Shown here: positions 58,645-64,000 of the stretch, piece after piece
Position numbering within the stretch: the stretch's first letter is position 1
Layout: the number at the start of each line of letters is the position of its first letter
DNA from: Phycisphaerae bacterium
Lineage (GTDB): Bacteria > Planctomycetota > Phycisphaerae > Phycisphaerales > UBA1924
Direction: 5' to 3'
Assembly (NCBI GenBank): GCA_022180725.1
Contig: BQMO01000012.1
Location: forward strand, 105,734-169,733
Length of the DNA stretch: 64,000 nucleotides
Made by a program: the position numbers and the translations under genes
The notes under the pieces: generated by a model
What the model was told of the DNA's origin: nothing
The model's database searches: none
The model's input: the letters and a program-made list of their open reading frames with translations, nothing else

Positions 58645-60000
58645 ATGAACACGCCGACACCGTACACGCGACGCGAGTTCCTCCGAACTGGGTTGGTCAT
58701 GGCCTCCGCGGCGGCCACGCTGCCGTCGTTCCTGAACGCCTCGGCGCTCGCGATGCACCGCGCCGCGGGGGGGTTGTCGAGCATTCCGGGCGTGCCCGAA
58801 GAGCACATCCTGGTGGTCATCCAACTGGGCGGGGGCAACGACGGACTGAACACCGTCGTGCCCTACTTCGCCCCCGAGTACTACAAGGCCCGCCCGGGGA
58901 TCAACATCCCCGAGGCCCAGGTGCTGAAACTCAGCGGCGCGGACGGGGTCGGTCTGCACCCGCAGATGGCCGCCCTCCGCGAGATGTACGACGACGGGCT
59001 GGTCGGTGTCGTGCAGGGCGTGGGATATCCCAATCCGAACCGGTCGCACTTCAAGTCGATGGACATCTGGCACACCGCCGACACGACGGCCACCGGCGAT
59101 GGGTGGCTGGGTCGTTACTTCGACAGCGAGTGCTGCGGGTTCGGCAAGGGAGAATCGGGCACTGCGGATGCGGGCGCGAGCGGCGGCCCGCCGGGCATCG
59201 CCATCGGGCGTTCGGCCCCTCTCGCCATGGAAGGCCGAACCATCAAGCCCGTGGCGTTCGAGTCGGCGGACCTGTTCAAGTGGTCCGCGGCTGAGATGGG
59301 CAAGGAGTTGCGGGAAGGGTACCAGGCGCTCAACTCGCGCACCGAGGGCGAGGGCCAGGCCGCCCGGGCCAACTCCAACGCGTCGTTCCTTCTCCGCACG
59401 GCCCTCGACGCCCAGGTCTCCAGCGACATGATCCGTCGGGCCGTGGCGACGCGCCCCACAACGCAGTTCCCGGGGTCCGACCTCGGGCGTCAGTTGTCGA
59501 TGATCTCGAGCATGATCGGGGCGGGGTTGAAGACCCGCGTGTATTACGCCAGCATGGGCTCCTTCGACACTCACGCCGGGCAGGGCGGCCCGCAGGGGCG
59601 GCACGGTCAGTTGCTCAGCCAGTTCAGCCAGGCCGTCCGCGCCTTCTACCAGGAACTCAAGGCCCAGGGCAACGATCAACGGGTGATGAGTCTCGCTTTC
59701 TCCGAGTTTGGCCGGCGCGTGGGGCAGAACCAGAGCCAGGGCACCGACCACGGCACCGCAGCGCCGATGTTCACCTTCGGCCCCATGGTCCGCCGCGGCG
59801 TCATCGGCGATCATCCCTCGCTGAAGAACCTCGACGACGGCGACCTGAAGTACGGGATCGATTTCCGCAGTGTGTACGCCGGGGTGCTGGAGTCGTGGCT
59901 GAAGGCGGACAGCAAGGCCATCCTCGAAGGCACGTACCAGGCCCTGCCCGTCGTCGCATCGGCGGCCACTTCTCCCGCGTCGCGCGTGAAAGGTCGCTAG
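58645..60000 (+). CDS. DUF1501 family Tat-exported protein
   Basis: The 451-residue protein has a Tat signal (TRREFLRTGLVMASAAATLP). LVVIQLGGGNDGLNTVVPYF, LHPQMAALREMYDDGLVGVV and MSLAFSEFGRRVGQNQS are hallmarks of DUF1501, which has an alkaline-phosphatase/sulfatase-like fold; catalytic function is unproven. TDHGTAAPMF matches a metal-ligand region of that fold. It forms a two-gene unit with DUF1800 upstream (42 bp apart). Confidence 0.92.
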   Translation: MNTPTPYTRREFLRTGLVMASAAATLPSFLNASALAMHRAAGGLSSIPGVPEEHILVVIQLGGGNDGLNTVVPYFAPEYYKARPGINIPEAQVLKLSGADGVGLHPQMAALREMYDDGLVGVVQGVGYPNPNRSHFKSMDIWHTADTTATGDGWLGRYFDSECCGFGKGESGTADAGASGGPPGIAIGRSAPLAMEGRTIKPVAFESADLFKWSAAEMGKELREGYQALNSRTEGEGQAARANSNASFLLRTALDAQVSSDMIRRAVATRPTTQFPGSDLGRQLSMISSMIGAGLKTRVYYASMGSFDTHAGQGGPQGRHGQLLSQFSQAVRAFYQELKAQGNDQRVMSLAFSEFGRRVGQNQSQGTDHGTAAPMFTFGPMVRRGVIGDHPSLKNLDDGDLKYGIDFRSVYAGVLESWLKADSKAILEGTYQALPVVASAATSPASRVKGR

Positions 60001-60043
60001 TCCCGAACCCAAGGCCTCGTCGCGCTAGGATGGGCTTCCTTCA

Positions 60044-60811
60044 GTGAGCGAGGATGTCCGCGTGACGCACGGTTCAACCACCCCCCCCATCGGCGTCATG
60101 GACGCCAGTTACGCCGAGGACCGGGCCCGCAAGCCGCACCTGGTCTTCCGCTACCGCTGCCGCGCCGAGATGGCCGCCCGGATGTACGAGCGCTTCCGCA
60201 CGCATGAACGCCCGCCCCGCGTGCTCGACCTCGGATCGGCCGACGGACGGGCCATGGCGGCGGCGCACGCGCGGCTGGGGGCCTCCGAGTCTGTCGGCAT
60301 CGAGTACGACCCGGGCCTCATTGCCCACGCACGCCTCCCCGAAGGATGCCGCCTGCACCAGGGTGACGTGACCAGGCCCCACCCGGCGGCGGCGGACGGC
60401 TCGTTCGATCTTGTCACGGCGCTCGCGGTGCTGGAACACGTGGCCGAGACCGAGGCGCTGGCGAAGCGCGTCTTCACGGCCCTGAAGCCCGGCGGAGTTT
60501 TCGTCGCGACGTGCCCGTATCCGCTGTGGGACGTGATCTCGGGGACGCTCCGCCTCCATAAAGACGAGCACCACGCCCGGAACTACACGCGCGCCACCTT
60601 CGAGGCCTTCGCCAAGGCCGGCGGGCTGGACACGCTGGCGTACCGGCGGTTCATGCTCGCGCCGGTCGGGTTCCTGCCGTATCTGCGACTGACGCCGTCG
60701 ATCGGGATGGCGCTCGCGCTCGATTCGGTCATCGCCCCGATCCCGGTGCTGAACCTGCTCTGCGTGAACCAGGTCTTTGCGGCCCGCCGCCCGATTACTT
60801 CGCCCGCGTGA
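60044..60811 (+). CDS. Class I SAM-dependent methyltransferase
   Basis: The 255-residue protein has the SAM motif I VLDLGSADGRAMAAA (~61-75), motif II acidic IEYD, LHQGDVTRP, and post-I FDLVTALAVLEHVAE, typical of Methyltransf_11/23 enzymes. Its substrate is unknown; a weakly hydrophobic C-terminus (LDSVIAPIPVLNLLCVNQVF) could hold lipid-like acceptors. GTG 60044 is used. The 3' end overlaps the convergent folE2 by 17 bp. Confidence 0.88.
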   Translation: MSEDVRVTHGSTTPPIGVMDASYAEDRARKPHLVFRYRCRAEMAARMYERFRTHERPPRVLDLGSADGRAMAAAHARLGASESVGIEYDPGLIAHARLPEGCRLHQGDVTRPHPAAADGSFDLVTALAVLEHVAETEALAKRVFTALKPGGVFVATCPYPLWDVISGTLRLHKDEHHARNYTRATFEAFAKAGGLDTLAYRRFMLAPVGFLPYLRLTPSIGMALALDSVIAPIPVLNLLCVNQVFAARRPITSPA

Positions 60812-61655
60812 TCTCCGCGTACGCGTTGTGGTTGTGGATCGATTCGAAGTTCTCCGAGTTGATCGAGTACCACGTGATGCGCGGGTGCGCCTGCAAGGCC
60901 AGCGCCAGGTCGCGCACGATGTCCTCGACGAACTTCGGGTTCTCGAAGGCCCGTTCGGTCACCCACTTCTCGTCCGGGCGCTTCAGCACCGCGAACACCG
61001 GGCAACTCGCCGCCCCTTCGAGCAGTTCCACCACGTCCTCGATCCACATCATCCCCGTGAACCGCACCTTCGCCGCGATGCGGCACCGCTGGTTGTGCGC
61101 GCCGTAGCGGCTGATTTCCTTGCTGCACGGGCACAGGCTCGTCGCCGGCGCCGCCACCGTCATCACGAAATCCTCGTCCCCGTTCGCCGTGCACTCGAAC
61201 GTCACCTCGTAGTCCATCAGCCCCGCCTGCCCCGTCACCGGCGCGGGCTTGTTGATGAAGTACGTGAACCGCGCCTCGAAGTGCGCGACCTCCGCGTTCA
61301 GCCGCGACCGGATCGCCCGCGCGAGCACCGGGATCCGCCCCGGCGTCAGCGGCTCGCCCGTGTGGTCGTTGAGCACCTCCAGGAACCGGGACATGTGCGT
61401 CCCCTTCTGGTAGTGCGGCAACGCCACGTACATGTTCACCTTGGCTACCGTCGTCTGCTCGCCCCCGCCCCGCTTCGCCAGACGAATCGGGTACGTGATG
61501 TCCTTCACCCCCACCCGGTCGATCGGCATGTTCCGCGGGTCGCCCTTGGACTGCACGTCGGGCATCGCCCCCAGCGGCGACTCCTTGAACGGCGACGGCC
61601 CCGCGACGCGTTCGACCGGAAGGCGCGGACGGCGTGATGTCGATCGTTTGGGCAT
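60795..61655 (-). CDS. folE2: GTP cyclohydrolase IB (FolE2)
   Basis: The 286-residue protein converts GTP to 7,8-dihydroneopterin triphosphate for folate or queuosine precursors. Signatures are IPVLARAIRSRLNAEVAHFE, the metal site around AATSLCPCSKEISRYGAHNQ-like residues (CPCSKEIS, Cys ligand), and FENPKFVEDIVRDLA. FolE2 works with metals other than Zn and often appears under zinc shortage. It is convergent with and overlaps the methyltransferase. Confidence 0.95.
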   Translation of the reverse strand: MPKRSTSRRPRLPVERVAGPSPFKESPLGAMPDVQSKGDPRNMPIDRVGVKDITYPIRLAKRGGGEQTTVAKVNMYVALPHYQKGTHMSRFLEVLNDHTGEPLTPGRIPVLARAIRSRLNAEVAHFEARFTYFINKPAPVTGQAGLMDYEVTFECTANGDEDFVMTVAAPATSLCPCSKEISRYGAHNQRCRIAAKVRFTGMMWIEDVVELLEGAASCPVFAVLKRPDEKWVTERAFENPKFVEDIVRDLALALQAHPRITWYSINSENFESIHNHNAYAEITRAK

Positions 61656-61738
61656 TTGTTTGGCTCAGAATCTCGTACGACGAATCGTAGGGACGCGGCA
61701 CGCGTTCAGCGCACGCTGATGCACGATGTACCCGCGCG

Positions 61739-62611
61739 TCAGTCGTCCACCGCCCGTGCGTCGAGCATCGCCCCGGCCCACGAAATTCCGATCGGCCCGC
61801 CCAGCAGCGATCCCGCCGCCCAGTCCAGCGACACCGGCATCGCCAGCCCGAGCAGACTCCCGCGGTTCGAGGCGTCCAGCAACCCCGCCCCGTGCATCGC
61901 CCCCGCCAAGATCGGCCCGGCGAGCGCCACGACCAGCATGCCGAGCACGGGGAGCACCGGCGTGATCGTGCACCGCATCGACGAGGCGATGAGTTGCCCC
62001 ACGGCCCCGCAGACCAGCGCGCCGCCGAACACGGCCATGAGCGTCTGTCCGCGGAGCGCCGAGATCGCGTCGAGCCATGTCATCCCCGCGCCCGCGACCA
62101 GCCCGACCGCGAGCGCGGCGAGCATCGCCTTCACGCGATATTCCCCTCCCAGGACGACCAAGGCGCCAAGCCCCCCCGGCGACGACGATTGGGCGCCCGC
62201 GGGTTGCCGTCTGGATGCAAGAAAAACAAACAGCCCGGCCATACACGCCGTGAGGAGTAGCGCCACGGCGTTCTCGCCCGCGAACACAAACCGGAACGCC
62301 CCCGTCGGCTCCTGCCGGATCATCGCGTCCACCGTGCCCAGCCCCCACCGCGCCCAGGCGAGGGTAATCCCCGCGCAGAGCAGCCCGGTGCCCATCGAAA
62401 AGAGGTGGGCACCAAGAGCACCGACGACGCCCGCGGCTCCAAATGCCGCCAGGCCTGCAAGAACGGCGGCCCCCGGCGTGGCGTTCAAGGCCAGCGTCAC
62501 CGCATGCCCGCCCTGATCGTCGAGCACTCGCAGCACGAGAATGCGCACCGCAGGCCCGATCGCGAAGAGGCAGAACAGAATGAGCGTCCATCGGAGCGTG
62601 GCACGGAGCAT
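61739..62611 (-). CDS. Multi-pass membrane protein of unknown function
   Basis: The 290-residue protein has seven or eight hydrophobic helices (LRWTLILFCLFAIGPAVRIL; GLAAFGAAGVVGALGAHLFS; NAVALLLTACMAGLFVFLA; TPVLPVLGMLVVALAGPILA, and others) and few charged residues. No known family. The next gene is divergent. Confidence 0.75.
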   Translation of the reverse strand: MLRATLRWTLILFCLFAIGPAVRILVLRVLDDQGGHAVTLALNATPGAAVLAGLAAFGAAGVVGALGAHLFSMGTGLLCAGITLAWARWGLGTVDAMIRQEPTGAFRFVFAGENAVALLLTACMAGLFVFLASRRQPAGAQSSSPGGLGALVVLGGEYRVKAMLAALAVGLVAGAGMTWLDAISALRGQTLMAVFGGALVCGAVGQLIASSMRCTITPVLPVLGMLVVALAGPILAGAMHGAGLLDASNRGSLLGLAMPVSLDWAAGSLLGGPIGISWAGAMLDARAVDD

Positions 62612-62709
62612 GCGGGCGGATGGTAGCGTGCGCCACGGGCGGTCGGCGATCTGTGCAAGGAAGGACTTCCACGCATATCGTGCGCGGTCGGTGAGTCCCC
62701 GGAGAACGC

Positions 62710-63870
62710 ATGCCGAGAAAACTGGACATCGGACCGTCGTTCGAGGAGTTCGCCTCGACGCTCACCTGGCCGCGACTTCTCCGGGCCGCGGGGTTGGCGA
62801 TCCGCCCTTCGCGGGTGGGCCTGTCACTCGTGCTGTTGCTCCTGATCGGGCTGATCGCGCAGGCGCCCTCGCTGTGGCTGGGCACGGGCGTCGGCCCGAT
62901 GCACACCGTCGTCGAGAACGCCGAGGCCGGCATGCGCAGCATCAAGCGGGCCGTGCTTGACGCGGACCTGCCGGCGCTGATCGACGGCCTTCGGATGATG
63001 TTCCTCGACGGCCCGCTCGCCGCCGCCGAGGCGTACCCGTGGAGTTCGCTCATCATCCTGATCCCGATTCTGACGGTGTGGGGCGTCCTGGGCGGCGCGA
63101 TTTCGCGGCTGGCCGCCGAGGAGCACGCGCTCGGACTTCGCCGAGCGTGGACCGCGGGCCTGGCGTTCGCCCTCTCGCGGTGGTTCTCGCTGGCCATGTG
63201 CACGCTCGGCCCCATCCTGGTCGTGCTGGTGGTGTGTCTGGCGATGGCGTGCGTCGGCTGGCTGATGCTCGGCGTGCCGTACCTCCAGGTCGTGGGCGGG
63301 GCGCTGTTCGTGCTCGCGTTGCTCGTCGGCGCCTGCGTCACCGTGCTGGGGGGCGGGCTGCTTGTTGGCTCGCCCATGCTCGTGCCCGGCGTGGCGTGCG
63401 AAGGCACCGACGCCATCGATTCCGTTCAGCGCGTCCTCGCCTACATGATGGCCCGCCCGGGGAGAGTCGCCCTCTACCTCTTCGTCCTCCTGCTGCAACT
63501 CATCGTCGCGCTCTGGGCGCTCTGGATGGTCGTCCACGTCGTCGAAACGCTGACCACGCGCAGCGTCACGGCGATGCTCCCGAAAGAAACCGCGACGCTC
63601 GTCGCCGAGGCCGTCGCCGGCTCCCCACCCGCCGATGGCCTCTCGCCTTCGCAGGCCTGGATGGCGCGGGCCTTGGCCTTCTGGGGCGCCCTCCCCGACT
63701 TGTTTGTTGGCGCCTTCGCTGTGAGTTACTGGTTCAGTGGCGGGACGGTTTTGTACCTCGGCGTTCGGCGAATCTGCGACGGGCAAGACATCGAAGAACT
63801 CTGGACGCCCGGCCTCACGCCCGGCACCGTGCCCACCGAGGACGACCCGGCCGACGATGATGAGGAATGA
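62710..63870 (+). CDS. Multi-pass membrane protein of unknown function (YihY/DUF-like helical bundle)
   Basis: The 386-residue protein has about six helices (GLSLVLLLLIGLIAQAPSLW; LGPILVVLVVCLAMACVGWL; GALFVLALLVGACVTVLGGG; RVALYLFVLLLQLIVALWAL, and others) and an acidic C-terminus (EDDPADDDEE). The last helix includes WFSGGTVLYLGVRRICDG. I do not recognise the family with confidence. CCGGAG precedes the ATG. The next gene overlaps its 3' end. Confidence 0.75.
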   Translation: MPRKLDIGPSFEEFASTLTWPRLLRAAGLAIRPSRVGLSLVLLLLIGLIAQAPSLWLGTGVGPMHTVVENAEAGMRSIKRAVLDADLPALIDGLRMMFLDGPLAAAEAYPWSSLIILIPILTVWGVLGGAISRLAAEEHALGLRRAWTAGLAFALSRWFSLAMCTLGPILVVLVVCLAMACVGWLMLGVPYLQVVGGALFVLALLVGACVTVLGGGLLVGSPMLVPGVACEGTDAIDSVQRVLAYMMARPGRVALYLFVLLLQLIVALWALWMVVHVVETLTTRSVTAMLPKETATLVAEAVAGSPPADGLSPSQAWMARALAFWGALPDLFVGAFAVSYWFSGGTVLYLGVRRICDGQDIEELWTPGLTPGTVPTEDDPADDDEE

Positions 63871-64000
63871 AACCGTCCCATCATTCGACGCCGGCAACGC
63901 AACCGCCCGCGCGGTCGCCCTCGCGGGGTGGCTTGCCGAACGAGGCGTACGCCGCCTTCAGATCGTTTCGTCCACCCACGCCGTCGAAGGCGCCTCGCGC
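63857..64000 (+). CDS. Unidentified gene, 3' end outside the window
   Basis: From ATG 63857 (or 63860) a frame stays open to the window edge (48 codons): MMRNETVPSFDAGNATAR, then ALAGWLAERGVRRLQIVSST. It overlaps the previous gene by 14 bp. An alternative frame from ATG 63867 is less protein-like. The family cannot be named from so short a piece. Confidence 0.5.
   Translation, partial: MMRNETVPSFDAGNATARAVALAGWLAERGVRRLQIVSSTHAVEGASR

Overview
The window is high-GC, densely coded DNA from a bacterium that most resembles a planctomycete, probably of the Phycisphaerae. The pointers are the adjacent DUF1800 and DUF1501 (Tat-exported) genes, pseudopilin-like proteins starting [19 protein letters not shown], a eukaryotic-like Ser/Thr kinase with a C-terminal membrane anchor, a Minf_1886-family protein, an alternative complex III with a caa3 oxidase, and a tail-fibre-like S74 protein behind a PPC domain. 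This placement rests on recognised families, not on a database search. I saw no rRNA, tRNA, CRISPR array or prophage.

Layout. 1-9.8 kb: the 3' part of a cytochrome c/PQQ aldose dehydrogenase coupled to an MlaF-like ATPase, then rnhA, a GT3-type glycogen synthase, a PurS-PurL fusion, a small membrane protein and an S74 surface protein. 9.8-15.7 kb (minus strand): a GNAT enzyme, an NtrC-type regulator, RuvX, mannose-1-phosphate guanylyltransferase, a DUF481 protein and RuvA. 15.8-25.7 kb: a CapD-like epimerase/dehydratase, a small protein, dUTPase, PlsC, a lipoprotein, ribosomal protein bS21, a membrane pyrophosphatase, a LEA-like lipoprotein, IF-3 and a protein kinase. 26.0-28.6 kb: a four-gene operon made of two repeats of one module, pseudopilin plus small single-pass membrane protein. 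28.6-29.4 kb: a DUF559 nuclease gene flanked by two direct copies of a ~97-bp multi-hairpin repeat, with a third degenerate copy beside it. This is the best candidate for an undescribed mobile system. 29.4-38.7 kb: an AI-2E transporter, a Minf_1886 protein, 3-methyladenine glycosylase, the CcsA and ResB haem-ligation proteins of cytochrome c maturation system II, an amidohydrolase and an OmpA/Pal lipoprotein, followed by MlaE. 39.7-55.2 kb: one long minus-strand operon, actABCDEF, a small gene, a SCO gene, ctaCDEF and a membrane protein. It encodes alternative complex III plus an A2-type caa3 cytochrome oxidase. Heme A synthase (ctaA) is divergent from it. 57-64 kb: DUF1800 and DUF1501 genes, a methyltransferase, FolE2 (GTP cyclohydrolase IB), two membrane proteins and a cut-off gene.

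How the genes work together. Quinol electrons enter ActABCDEF, pass through ActA and ActE haems to the cytochrome c domain of CtaC, and reach the CtaD haem-copper centre. SCO supplies copper, CtaA supplies haem A, and CcsA/ResB attach haem c to ActA, ActE, CtaC and the truncated first gene. The membrane pyrophosphatase is a second ion pump. ManC and CapD point to surface polysaccharide synthesis. MlaE and MlaF, 37 kb apart, could belong to one lipid transporter. Overlapping ATGA or GTGA stop-start junctions are common, and two convergent gene pairs share a CTAG stop palindrome.
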